Of a DNA stretch of 64,000 bases, positions 45,253 through 57,340 are shown one piece after another. The DNA is from Cytidiella melzeri (taxonomy: Eukaryota > Basidiomycota > Agaricomycetes > Polyporales > Irpicaceae), in the NCBI GenBank assembly GCA_022592445.1, contig JABYQR010000137.1, positions 1-64,000 on the forward strand. The letters are read 5' to 3'. The notes under the pieces are model-generated. The model did no database searches. It was not told where the DNA came from and was given only the letters and a program-made list of their open reading frames with translations. Made by a program: the position numbers and the translations under genes. Each line of letters starts with the position of its first letter. Position 1 is the stretch's first letter.

Positions 45253-45966
45253 AGTCATTCACGTCGATAATCGGCCACAGGCTAGACTTGAATACTTATC
45301 AGATTGTTCATCCTCGTAAACTGTATCGTTACATGTACTACTACTAGCTTGGATGATCACTGTTTATGGCCCTCGTCGTCGTCGCGCGCGTGCTCAAGAT
45401 TCAAAGAGCCTGAAGAGCTGAAAGCCTCAGGTGAAAGGGTCTTTGTAATGACGGTAAAGAAACAAAACCGCGGGTTTTGTGTTCTTTATACTTAGGGCTG
45501 ACAGGCTTAGATATACATAGGTGTACACGTAGTTGTTCGCAAAGGGCGTCCTTCGCGATCGTTCACTGGTATTCGTTCATACGTTCACCGTGACCTTTCC
45601 GAGTCGTTTCGACTTCTAGACTTGACTGTGGCTAGCCTGATGCCTTTGGAAATACCACCGAGCTCAGGCTCGTGCTCTATACCTGACCCTGCTGTGTATA
45701 CACTAGTAGTGCACAGATAAGTTACAGTAATGAAGTAAGTGCTAGTCAATCTCTTACACCCGCTCCGACTGCGAACGGATCATTGCACGCATCACGGAGG
45801 AGGCATAATTAATGATGGCAGCTGACTAATTGCAAACGAACGCCATACTGTTCCCGCTGTGTATTTTTGTGCACTCTTCATATTCTTTTGGCGCAGATCC
45901 TCTGTCTTGTACCATCACCTCAGCCTTGAACTTGAAGAGACCCCTGCGACATCATACCGCAAATCT
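45253..45966. other. Intergenic region between tandem arginases
   Basis: 3' flank of copy 1 and promoter of copy 2. No gene, no clear TATA box and no long similarity to the 42847-43780 interval, apart from the pyrimidine-rich parts. Confidence 0.4.
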
Positions 45967-47519
45967 ATGTCGAACATGGCCACGCACCAGGAAGCGTTTG
46001 TCAGTCGGTTCATCAAGGAACCCAAAAGTCTTGCGGTGAGTGGGCAACAACAACAACAAAAACTCCAGCGACTTGCTGTGTGCAGTAAGTACACCCGTGG
46101 TCATCTTGAGAGCTAATGGTTTGCGCGCGTTCAGATCGTTGGCTGTCCGTTCAGGTGTGCTCTCAGACTTTTGTTTCATCGAGGTTAGAACTGTGGCCTC
46201 ATTCGTAGACGTGTGATGCAGTGGAGGCCAGGTGCGTCTCTACATAATAGACACCAGACCACCATACTCATAACCTATGCGATGCTCCAAAGCCCCGCCC
46301 AGGCGTCGACCAAGGTCCCATCCACCTCGTCCAAGCCGGTCTCCCCAAGCAGCTCGAAGACCTCGGCTGGAACGTCCATTTCGACGGACATCACCAGTTC
46401 GAAGACATCTCTGCGACCGTCACCAGTGACCCCGACATTGGAAAACTCAAGAACCCGCGCGTGGTGTCCAAGGTCTGCGAGGCGGTCGCCAAGGCCGTGG
46501 GTGGGTATGCAAAGGAGGGTGTGTTGCCTGTGACGTTGGGGGGTGACCATTCCTTGGTGCGTTTTCTTAATTATGGCAAGGCTAGGTTATGAGGGGGGTA
46601 ACTGACAGGCGTTTCGGACAAGTAGGCGATGGGGACCATCTCTGGGACGTTAGAGTAAGCTCTGAACGCGCTCACTCTAGCGAAAATCATTCATCTCATC
46701 TTTCTTTGCTATCACAGACAATACCCAGACGCATGCGTCATCTGGGTCGACGCACACGCCGACATCAACACCGCGCTCACGACCGACACAGGCAACATCC
46801 ACGGCATGCCCGTCTCCTTCCTCCTTGGCCTCGGCCCTGCCATCTCTGAATTCTCTTGGATCAAACCCGTTCTCAAACCGAACCACATCGTCTACATCGG
46901 CCTCCGCGACGTCGACGCCGGAGAGAAACGAATCTTGAAGGAGAACGGCATCAAGGCGTTTTCGATGCACGAGGTGGACAGGTACGGGATCGGTCACGTC
47001 GTCGAAATGGCGCTGGACCATGTCAACCCGACGAGGGAACGTCCGATTCATTTGAGCTTTGACGTCGACGCGTTGGATCCGACTGTCGCGCCGTCGACGG
47101 GGACTCCGGTGAGTCCTGTGTTTTTCTTTTTTTTTTTTCGCAAAAAGGCAAACCAAAAACCCCGCGATCTCGAGTGCTAATCTCTTTCTCTATTGGACAG
47201 GTTCGTGGAGGTTTGTCATTCAGAGAAGGACATTACATCTGCGAGGCTATCTACGAGACTGGGTGTCTCGTCGCCCTCGACATAATGGCGAGTCGATTCT
47301 ATTTCAGAACTATTGTATGGCTCATACTTTGGTTCACCCTTCCGCAGGAGGTCAATCCGTCACTGGCGAGAGATGAGGACGTGAAGCAGACGGTCGCTGT
47401 TGGGTGTTCTCTGGCTCGCTCGGCGTTAGGTGAGGATCCGTCCATCCACCACATTGTTGTCCCCCTTTCTCTCGCTGACTAGTCTTCTCTTGACAAAAAT
47501 AGGTGAAACTCTACTGTGA
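45967..47519 (+). CDS. Arginase (copy 2)
   Basis: Tandem paralogue of the gene at 43781 with the same exon order. It starts [19 protein letters not shown] and continues [23 protein letters not shown], a canonical arginase N-terminus, then [19 protein letters not shown] and [18 protein letters not shown]. The ends are [21 protein letters not shown] and a last exon GETLL. All metal-binding residues are present, so it should be active. Introns outside the identical tract differ from copy 1 in length and sequence; the penultimate one contains a long T run (47123-47140). Outside the shared tract exon differences are numerous, so the duplication itself is not recent. Confidence 0.93.
46539..47023 (+). 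repeat. Identical tract shared by the two arginases (copy 2)
   Basis: Counterpart of 44323-44807 at a constant offset of 2216 bp. Confidence 0.92.
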
Positions 47520-47810
47520 AGCCACTATTCTTCCACAGCTGCACTTATTACTATGCACAATCCTCGCAAACTGTATCATTACATGTATCCTTGCGAACTA
47601 TTCACACATGTACAAGAGACCCACTTCTCAGTCACAAACACACCAGCGAATTTGGACCAGCAGCCAGTAATAATGAGAATTCCGTAAACATCGTAGGCTT
47701 ACATACTGTATGTATAAAAGTATAAACACCCACACCCGAAGCACACGCATTACATCTCAGCAGTCCCCCCTCCTCTACTCTACAACTAATCTACACGCAG
47801 CGTCACCCCA

Positions 47811-50800
47811 TTAGTTATCGGGAGCCAGACAACGATCTGCCGATAGGTTGAGGTCTTTGAAACACAAAAAATGCATGTCAGCAGAGGGAATATCCACCAG
47901 CAGCAGTGAAAACGTACCGTTACCCCACCAGTCGGGGAAGCTGTGAGCGTTGCCAGCGGCGCCGAACACGGCCTGATCGACAACAACCAACATTTAGTTC
48001 AATCCTTCCATCGGAAAATACAAAAACCCATAACGGCAAACACTTACAAAGTTAAGAAGGAAACTGATGACCTGAGTTCCACCGTCCAAGCCAGCGGCGA
48101 CGATGTAGCTGAGAAAGAAAGAAAAGCCGGCAGGGTTTCAGAAAAGAACTCTTTGGGTGAGCGAGAACGGAGTTGGGGTGACTGACTTGTACTTCGTGAA
48201 CCACCTTGGGTAGCGTGTACGCACCCACCACTGCGAGAAGATACCAATTACCATCGAGGGGCTAATGTCAAAGCCAAATAAATCAGCCACCGAAGACTGG
48301 AGTGAATAAGCTTTTGAAAAAGACGTACTTGACGGAGGTGTTGATACCAACGGATAGGAAGCAAGAGTACTGCATGATGATCGAGGTGTTGAAGTTCTGG
48401 AAGCCAGCTCTAGGCCAGATCTTGTGCTAACAAAAGCAACTTGAATTGAGCACGCTGTTCTCGTGGAGACAGGGATGCAGTAGGAAGAAGAAAACCTACT
48501 GCGATGTAGAAAGGCAACGGCAGCACTACACCGATAGCGAGCGAAATGGGGACCATGCGGTACGTGGCTCCGGGACCGAACATCTGAGGACCGAGGGCTC
48601 CCCATGAGATGGCGTTGGAGTTGTAGCCTTGAGCGTTTTGGCCGGACCACAAACGAGTACCAGAGATGGACAGGAGGGCTGTATCGAGGAGGAAGGAAGG
48701 GATTTGCATGAGATATGGTGTATGCTGAAGACGGAATATATGCGGACATACCGGCGCGGTTGTTGTTGATAATAGACAACATCATGACGTCTATATGAGA
48801 AAAGAAAGTGTTCAATACGCCAGTCCTCGCTTCGTCAGGAGGTTTTATGACATACAGTTGAGGATAGCACCGACGACAGTACCTGCAAGTCGGGAACTTT
48901 ATGAGCAACCAACCAAGATGGACGTGCAACAGAGTAAAAGCTCACCAAGCATTTGCATGAGGAACGTAACGCGAGGAGCGAGCTTGACGTACTGGCCAAG
49001 CTTCAAATCTTGTAAAAGGGCGATACCCTGGATCATAGGGTGTTGGCCGTAGAGGGCGCCGTACATGTTCGCCACGGGCTCTCCAGGAAGAATGTATGCT
49101 ATCCAGTACCAACATTGTCAGACTCCACAGCCATCATTATACATGAAGGGATTTGCTTACCGGTGATCATCTGGAAGAAACCAGTACCGGATGAGTTGAA
49201 CTCGTAGAAACCGATGGTCGCAGCTAGCGTCGCGTAAAGCGTGCAGAACACAAAGGAGATGATGACGAGCACGGTGAGCGTCCACCAGGGCATGCCCGAG
49301 TGTCCGGTGTAGTTCGTGGCTTGGGCAATGGCGTAAGCACCGGCCAGGACAGCCCAGTACCACCATTTAGGGATCTGCTTGTATGCCTTCATCTTCTCGT
49401 AGTGCTATGGATTGGAGAGGTCAGTAACACGCAGTTGGCTGCCTTCAGGAGGGTTTGTGGGGCTACGTACAGGATCGTGGACGACAAGGGGAACACGGTT
49501 CCACGGGTTGAACGAGCGGAAGAAGGGCTTGAGGTCATCCCAATGCCAGATGAGCACGTGAGTGAAGACGGCGCCAAGAGACAGGTTGGATGTGATCAGG
49601 TACAGGGCATTGGTCGCGGAGAACCAAGCAGGCTGGTTGACAAAACGAAACGTTCAGACAACAGCGATGCATTAAAACAACAGTGTAACGACGTACGCCG
49701 AGCTGCTCGTACTTGACAGGATCGAATCTGCCATTCGTGAGCAAAGCAGTTTGGTTGTATTGAGAACCGTCAGAGGCCTGTGTAATACCATATTCGGTCA
49801 AATTTAGATGCAAAAATCAATTGAGGGAGCGGCCTTACAAAGATAGCCTGGCTCATGAATGGGAATGCCTTGGCGTTCCAGATATTGCCATAGTACACTG
49901 CGCTCATCAAGATGTAGGTGAGAATGATGCCAATATCCTGGTTGATCTGGAGCCAGAGCGGGTTGAACAGGCAGGCGGAGCCGATGAGATTCCAGTCAAA
50001 GCACCACGACAGGAGACCCATGCCCTCGTTGTTACTTGCACCACCGAAAATGTTGCGGAAAACGGGGCTTGTGTTGTTCGCCAAGCAGAAGATCGAGACA
50101 CCAGTGAGCAAAGGGAATATCCCTAGTAGAAATCAGTCAACAGCCGGTTTTTAAGGATATCCAAAGGGACGCATACATTGGGGAATAATCTCCCAGCTGA
50201 GCGGTGGAGAGTCAGATGATAGAAATGTGATTGCGAGGTATAATCACTACTGACCAGAACATGACCCTGCATGCGGATGTCAGACGAGCGTAGAGACCGA
50301 TAGTTGAGGGTAAAGTACGTACGAGAAGATGATCCAGAACAGCCTGACACGCTTGGAGGTCATCTGCTTGTCCCAGTGAAGCGCCTGGAACAAGTTGGCG
50401 GCAGAAACTGCGGGAAGTGGAGTGTGAGCATGTAGTCAGTTTGGATAGTTGAACGACTTACTGTTACCCGGCCAGAAGCATTTGGTGGGCTTGACGAGCA
50501 TGTCGGAGAGGAGACCAGCGAAACCGTATCCGAGCAGTTGTGAACCAATCAAGGTGAAGATGGCGACTCCGGGATTCTATATGATTTCGTCACAATTCAG
50601 CATCGCGCCGATGATCGTTGATCAACACCAACATACCACTCTGTTGTCGTAGTAAACTATGTGCGCGAGAGATGTCAGCGTCAGGCACAAATCTACACTC
50701 TAAAGGTGAGAACTTACGATCCTGGACGGAGATAACCTGGATGGCAGTAGCAGATCCGGCGGCTGTGGAAGACATGATGATGATGGCGACATGCTCCTTG

Positions 50801-51442
50801 ACTGTACGTATTTTTGTGTGAGGGATAGTCGGTTAGAATGCTCTTCACACGATGCTCACTGTTGAATGGACCGGGGTTGATCCACCTGAAGATGCCTTTG
50901 GAGGGAAAGCCGAGGTGCATGAGGTTGCCCAACCAGTAGGTCAGGACCAAGAGGAAAAGTTGCGAGACGGCAAGAGTCTGAGGCTTGAAGTAGTAGATCT
51001 GGGCAAGCACACTATGACGGGATGTTAGGGCGGGGGGATAAGAAATATGTGAGGGTGAGACTTACGCGCCGAAAGCTGAGAAACCAAGGCCAAGGAAGAA
51101 GGTTCGGAAGGTGAGGGAGGGGAGCTCTGGGTCGTCGTGGGTTGTGAGGACCTGCGGGGATAGGTGGTGTTTGTCAATGGATACAGCGGGGAGGTTGATG
51201 CTTACCTTGAGGGCGACGTCGGCCGCGTCTTGGATGAGGTACTCCTCGTCGGCGGCCTCGTCGTTCTGGAGACGCTCTTCGAATGCCTCGACTTCCCTGA
51301 CAATCTCGGCATCGTCGACGGAGCCTTTCTTCTCGTTGGAGTCGAAGGAGACCTTGTCTGTGTTGTCAGGGAAAGGCTTCTCGCCGTGGCTGACGACGTA
51401 TGCGAGCCCGTGTTCGGGTTCGTGGGAGACGATATCGGCCAT
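47811..51442 (-). CDS. OPT-family oligopeptide transporter
   Basis: A long gene with more than a dozen short introns. The cytosolic N-terminus is acidic (MADIVSHEPEHGLAY… then VEAFEERLQNDEAADEEYLI). Multiple hydrophobic segments follow: FFLGLGFSAFGAVLAQIYYF, SQLFLLVLTYWLGNLMHLGFP, then the family's WINPGPFN|VKEH (NPG plus KEH), ATAIQVISVQD, IGSQLLGYGFAGLL, and PKWWYWAVLAGAYAIAQAT. It ends GNAHSFPDWWGN|DLNLSADRCLAPDN, the conserved WWGN end of OPTs. Proton-coupled import of tetra- to hexapeptides or glutathione across the plasma membrane is the known role; the substrate here is unknown. The start at 51442 is the first Met of the open N-terminal exon. Its neighbourhood with two arginases may be chance, though all serve nitrogen use. 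Confidence 0.9.
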
Positions 51443-52196
51443 GGTGGGTGTTGGAAGGGCAGGAAAGGACCTCGAAGAGGTATGTGGAGGCGGACTGGGT
51501 CAGTTATATATGCATTGGAGGAGGGAATATGTGCACGGACAGGACACCACATGCTGTCGATTGATAGCCCGCCGTACCGCATAAAGTGCAGAGCTCCCCA
51601 TGTGCATGCGTCAGACGTCTGCAGCTTCCTAATATGACCAAATCAGCCCGAGCGAGTGTCTCAGGTATTTTCGTATTTTCCAGGCCGACACATGGAGTCC
51701 GCAATTGGCAATCCCACCACCAGAATAGGCCGAGATAAGATACACACACCTTATCGTCCTCCGCAGTCACTCACACGGCCGTCCGATATTCCGTGAAAAT
51801 GAATAATAAAAGAGAAGGCGTACCTGTGACGAAGCCCCTTCTGGTAGACATATCATTCGATGTTGCAGCAATTTATTCTTAGAACGTCTTGGCCAATAAT
51901 CTGCAATCCCGAAAACACCGAATACCAGCTTTATCAAACTTCAGGCTGTAGTTTAAAAAAATTCACTCAGCGTAGTCAACGAGAGAACCGTTCCTGAAAG
52001 AATTCCTTGTGCGCTAACTGTTGGATTGCGATGGTGTTATTCAAAACATAGTGACGGATGTTGATCTTTGCCGAGCGCCCTCGTGTTCGGCGCGTTGTCT
52101 CCCCCAGCACCCCCCAGCCCGTAACGTATCATACAGTGCGTATTCATTACAGTTCGCGATAACGTCCCATGATTGTACACAGCTCCATTCACACCA
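51443..52196. other. Intergenic region
   Basis: Promoter of the OPT gene and 3' flank of the UBLCP1-like gene, both on the minus strand. No gene seen; short A/T runs only (51950-51965). Confidence 0.4.
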
Positions 52197-53998
52197 TTAC
52201 TCATTCGCGCCGCGGCGGGGTAACAACCTTGTGATATTCTTCCAGTCCTGCAGCACCAGCCAATTCAAGAAGCCGCACTCACACCGTGCGGAAAAACCAT
52301 AAAGACGTTACCTTGTGGTTCAGCGACGTAAAGTCCTCGTGGGATTCCGCAATATGGATCATGTACCGAGCCACTTTGTCCAGTTCGCGGTCTGCGTGGG
52401 CAACGACAGTGTGACAGTCTTTGAACGCCGAGATTTTGAGTCCTTGGTTATGGTTCAGCGCAAAATTCCTGCCCTGGAACGGCAAAGAAGAAATTCAGGT
52501 GTTGTATGGGAGTGGCGAGTCTTCTCAAAAACCACATACGAGATCGTCTACATGAATGGTGTTGTGTGGACCACTTCACGCCGGCGCGTCAGCCCACTCA
52601 CAAACAATTCAGTTTACGGCTAGAGACCACTCACAATTGCCCAAAGTGATTCCAAATGATTTGTAGAGCTTTCACAGAGTGCTTGTATTGCTTCCCTTCC
52701 CGCGTAGAAAACACCGTGAACATGCACGTTTTATCGAGTACTTGGCAACTTCCGTTTAGCGCCCCTCACTACTGCAACTAGTCCATCGTTCTCACCGAAT
52801 GAAATCTACATCAAAGCTTCAGCCTGCGCCGCATGTAATTTAATATCCTGTATGTACACACCTGGTAATTATGCGGCCCGCCAAGCATCCCAAGCTCCAC
52901 CAGCTTTGTCTCTAGCCATACCCAGCTTGTTTGTGACCTATCTCACGACGCGAAAGCTACCTTCCCGAGTAGGAATAATTGTAAAGCGTACGTACCATAT
53001 GCATATATCATAGTACGGATAAACGGCCTCCAAAAACTCGTGCAACCTAGGTCTAGCGCACTCGTGTGGAGGAAGTGCGCCAGAAGTCAGCGGTTTCGTG
53101 TCCAGAATGGCTTCAGAAAGCCACATCAGCTCTCCGCTTCCATGCAAGACTTACAGGAAGCTTACTATAGTCTATGTCCAGTACGAGGAGCCGTTTCCCC
53201 TCTCTAAGCGGATATATGACATCGACCTTTAGTTTTGCTGTATGCTCCTTGATCTTCCGTAGGTTACGCTGATCGTTGGCATACGCCGCGGCCGCCTTCG
53301 GATCCGCACTAAAGTCAACGTCGAGGTCGTTCACGACGTCAGGGAGATACTCGATCTCTATGAAGACACACACATTCACTTCCTCAACAAGAGAAAATCA
53401 CATCTGTTCGACTCACGAGACGGGTCCTTGATCTCGTTGCCTTGGGGTGTCCCGATCAACGAGAATTTCTTTCCGGGTACGAGCTTCAAGTCAGCACTTT
53501 AAGAGAGACAGTTTCAGATGGAGGGTCCATGCACTGCGCAGCAATAGATCGTCTGCATACATAGCGACCTCATCGGAGGGCAGCTTGCCTTTAACGAGAC
53601 CAAGGATCTTTTGTCGCTCTGGTGGGACGTCAGTCAGGGAGTACAGGGCACTCTTTAGGTCGAACACCCTTGCCACAGGCTTGTCAGAGTGAGGTAGTAA
53701 CAAGAATCGACGATGGTCGAGCGTACCTGTCTGACCCTGCGATATCAAGTTCGTACGACTTGGCCGACCATGTGAACACCAGCCGCGTGTATTGTTCCTC
53801 AGTACCATCTTTGGCCGTCACCACCTGATCACACATCATGTAACTTGAGTCCGCCCCTTCAGTTAATGAACGAACATCACGTACCTCCTCAGCCAAAACA
53901 GTCGTCTGGTGCTTGCCGTCACTGGCCTCCGCCTCGGTCGTCGTTCCTTCCACGGGCGCCCACGTAGTTGCAGCCTTCGTGAGCTCAACCGATGCCAT
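52197..53998 (-). CDS. Ubiquitin-like domain CTD-type phosphatase (UBLCP1-like)
   Basis: About ten exons. After a disordered leader, the ubiquitin-like domain reads LVFTWSAKSYELDIAG, VARVFDLKSALYSLTDVPPE and RQKILGL, ending LVPGKKFSLIGTPQG. The HAD/FCP phosphatase domain begins GKRLLVLDIDY|TILDTKP, the DxDx(T/V) catalytic motif split by an intron, then LHEFLEAVYPYYDICIWSQT, and ends HNTIHVDDL|GRNFALNHNQGLKI with the conserved second acidic motif. The C-terminus is LNHKDWKNITRLLPRRGANE. In animals UBLCP1 dephosphorylates the proteasome through its UBL contact with Rpn1 in the nucleus. Exons join in phase throughout. Confidence 0.9.
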
Positions 53999-54970
53999 CT
54001 CCTACTATTAGACGTCGTCAAGATGAAGAATCTATAATGAGGTCGACTGGGGGTATCTGAATCGCAGGTCGTCGTGGTTCAATTGTATGTTTGCTGATCG
54101 AGCCGTACGGTTCGGAAGCGCACGACAACGCAAATGTATGCATGTAGGTCCAAATCCCACGTGGTGCGTGACCCAGCAATGTGACACTGTGACTGGACGC
54201 GTCAAATTACTGTACTTGAGTAAACGGCGGCTAACTGTTTGAGCGATCGCCTAGCCAAGTCAGAGTAAGGTAGCCGGCGGAACCGATACATATGTATGTA
54301 TATTGCAGCCTTGTCCTACGGCAAAATACCCTCCGTAACGAGTGTACCACATGGACCAACGACAGGATATTGTTTGTCCTGTGTTTGTCAGATGGAAGTG
54401 GGTTGTGAGTCAGTTTAGCTGCAGAGGATCAAGTTGCACACACGGTGGGCGGTGCCGGCATGATGATGACACTGACTGGCGCGAGCTGGCCAACAGAGGA
54501 ATCCCAGTTTTATACTTTGTCTCCGAGCCTTGCATTTCAAGCTGCAGAGATGCGGAAAAGTACGCGACGATGGTATTCCCCAAATCACAGTTCTTTCGTA
54601 CTTTGTCGATCGTCACCAAATCACTCAACCTTGTAGAAAAAAACCGTTTATCCTAGCTTGCGTGGCCGTGATAGTGCGCGTACGCGGTTGATTGGTCTCT
54701 TGTGTGGCAGAAGCCTCTGATCCTAACAAACGTCAGCATAGCGCGATCGGGTCGATTACTCGGAATTTGCACACTGTTGTCGACAATATCATTAAACATG
54801 GCAGACAGCACAATGCCAGCACCATCTACTACTGTATTTTGACCAAGGAACTGTGAATTTGAGTTAATCTCAAAGCATTGTCGTGCCTTACCGAGTAGAG
54901 AGCTACAGTCAGAGGCAGCGATTGTTGACTAGAATACAAGCATGGATTCTGCGTGGCTCAGTTACACAAC
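53999..54970. other. Intergenic region
   Basis: Promoter of the UBLCP1-like gene at the left and 3' flank of the CSN8 gene at the right. Alternating TA/GTA runs occur near 54290. No credible gene. Confidence 0.4.
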
Positions 54971-56090
54971 CTATTCCAGATTGATGCTAGCTATGAGGTT
55001 GAAAGTCGCCAGTGTAGAGTGATCTGTTTTGGGCACTTTTAGCAGATAAGATCACATCGCTGCAAGATTACTACGCACCAGTCAAGCCACCACTGGAATG
55101 GCCACCGCTCTTGCTCTTTGGCAGAATTACAGGTGATAGCGTTTGTGTCGAGCTGTCGAACCCCCACTTGTATTGCGCTGCGACTAGATACTGAATTAAG
55201 CGACGATATCTTGACAAGGATCAAAGAAATCATTTACTGATAAGGACTTGTTCAACCGGCAGCGCCAAATATGATTGGACAGTTGATAAGGAGACAGATG
55301 TGTAAGCTCTGGAGAGCAAGGCGAAGGCTTTGCGTCGGAATCGATCTAAACAAGCGGTATTAGCAAGTCATGTGCGGGGCTAAGACATATCTCTGGCCAC
55401 ATACCAACAAACTTATCCAGCAGGCTGCCCACAACAGGCTTGAGGTCATCTGCAGTTTCAGAGCCCTGAGAAGCTTCGTGCACTTGGGTCGAAAGAGTAT
55501 ACACATTTTGATACTTGCGCTCGCTGACCGAGGCAGCTAGGTCAAACAGTACCCGAGGTAGTGATAGTGTGACAAGGTTGTTGGGTAGTCTACCTAGGGC
55601 GTGAATTGCGGGCGGACTGACGCACAATCAGCATTGAAGGATTGGATGACGATACATGAGAATGTACAGACTTACATGTCATCCAAGATAAGATAACTCA
55701 GCACAAGTGGTGCGGTGACGAGGAGACGTTCAGGATGATCGTCTTCCATAGCCTAAAGCCCCATTAGCAGTGATGATCATGGCGAGCGTAGCAAAAGCAA
55801 CGTACGTAGAGGTCCGCCAATTCTGCAATTTGAACCAGCTCTTCAAATTTGTCTTGGGTAGCGTGATCGATCATGACATTGAATGCCTGTCTGTACGGGC
55901 TAGATACAGGAACTGCTACGTGTGGGATAATCGCTGGTGGTAGTTGCGCAGTAGGCTGTTCACTAAGTTGCGGTGGGGCATTGGCCGGAGGAGCTGCCGC
56001 TGGCAGCGCGATTTCAGGGATGACAGCTAAGCGAGCAGCATCCTCAAGCTCAAGAGCTGACGAAGGCGGTGGTGTTGGTGGCCCGCTCAT
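54971..56090 (-). CDS. csn8: COP9 signalosome subunit 8
   Basis: About six exons. A Pro/Ala-rich leader (MSGPPTPPPSS…) precedes the PCI-type helical repeat region: FEELVQIAELADLY|AMEDDHPERLLVTAPLVLSYL, IPPAIHALGRLPNNL and KPVVGSLLDKFV|DRFRRKAFALLSRAYTSVS. The winged-helix end reads STVQSYLALPVEQVLI then AAQYKWGFDSSTQTLSPVI and LPKSK, the typical CSN8/Rpn12/eIF3k ending (subunit aligns W-x-D then LP). The complex removes Nedd8 from cullins in the nucleus, controlling ubiquitin ligases. The 3' end (TASINLE, stop at 54971) depends on a last intron of about 90 bp and is the least certain part. Confidence 0.8.
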
Positions 56091-56339
56091 GTTGGCTATT
56101 GCAGGTCAGTGACGGTTGGCGACAAAGCAGAAGACAGAAGGAAAGTAACGCGTCTGGCGTGAGTTTCGGACGCGTCGTCGGCACGTGAGGCTTAATCTAA
56201 TAAACGCTCGTAACACCGTTCTTGCCAATTGGCAACGACCACCAAATCCCGGAAGACAGTCCAACTAAACTCTTTCAAGTCTTACTTAACTCCTAGTCAG
56301 ATCGGACCCTCCGTATACAACAAAACTTGAGACTATAGC

Positions 56340-57261
56340 ATGGAAGGATTCGGAGAGGATGAAATCGAGAGCGTACTCTACATTGGCAGGGAGGTTTCAG
56401 GTGTGTTCGCTGTGGTCTAGCAACAAGAAACAACCACGGAAGTACCTTCTTTAGTGTTTAAAATCCCTCCTTTGAAGACAAACGAGGGTCATCGTGCTCA
56501 AGATTGGGGTGATTTAGGTCAGCCTCTGTGGAAAGGCAGACTCAGGATCATCGAGAGATCAGCTGGTGTATCGATTCAGTTTGAAGATTCTACAACTGGT
56601 GAGTGTCCATATAGCTACTGCTCTGGCTGCTATTATAACTGAGGCTGTGTCAAGGCGAACGTGCGACATCTTCTCAATTCACTTTAATTGTGGCTGAGAC
56701 TGCTTGCAAGGACAGTATTCGCCAAGGCAGACTACGACCCCGCGAAGCCTTCAGTAGAGGCAGTTCTAGACTCTTCCAGATATTTTATAGTGCGAGTTGA
56801 AGACAACGGACGAAGGGCCTACATTGGTATGGGTTTCTTAGAACGCACAGACAGCTTCGACTTCAGTAAGCATCTGCTTATTTCCCGTATATCACTGGCA
56901 CTCATCGTGACTCTTCTTTAGATGTGGCGTTGCAGGATTACGCTAAGTGCGCAAGCCTTGCTAGCCATCCATAGTTTGCCTCATATTATCTGATCTACTA
57001 CCTCCTAGACGGTGGCGTGCCATACAAAACCCTGCTACACCCGATACAGAGAAAGCATCTCCCCATGTTCCTGTTGGACCCAAGAAGGACTACTCCCTGA
57101 AAGATGGTCAAACTTTCTCTATCGCGATTCCAGGGCGGGCGAAGGCAAACCACACCAACACTGATGAGTTTCTCGGCGGCTCTTTAGGCTCTTCAGCTCC
57201 CTCCGGTTTCGGAGTACCTCTACTACCACCTCCCCCTCCAGGCGCTCCAAGGAAGCGTTGA
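56340..57261 (+). CDS. NECAP-like clathrin/AP-2 accessory protein
   Basis: The PHear domain opens [18 protein letters not shown], then [26 protein letters not shown] strand (here [10 protein letters not shown]), [32 protein letters not shown] and [14 protein letters not shown]. These are the hallmarks of NECAP proteins, which bind AP-2 at endocytic pits. The C-terminal tail is Lys/Pro-rich with [12 protein letters not shown] 6-nt micro-exon (56655-56660, GCGAAC) between two introns supplies Gly-Glu and completes the GELF motif; without it the frame breaks. The protein of about 230 residues ends [11 protein letters not shown]. It diverges from CSN8 across a 249-bp promoter. Confidence 0.92.
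56655..56660 (+). other. 6-nt micro-exon of the NECAP-like gene
   Basis: Sequence GCGAAC flanked by …TCAAG acceptor and GTGCGAC donor. It joins ACT-G to TA-TTC as T-G-E-L-F. Confidence 0.75.
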
Positions 57262-57340
57262 TGCCTTTTCCCCAGTTCAACTGTTCTTTGACCTTGCGGA
57301 TGGGCTTTCCTGTTGAGTTTAGTTATGCATGCTCTCTTGG

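Noticed and set aside
54070..54180. tRNA-like stretch (GGTTCGGAAGC…GTCCAAATCCCAC)
   Set aside because: No pairing acceptor stem or D/anticodon arms could be drawn.
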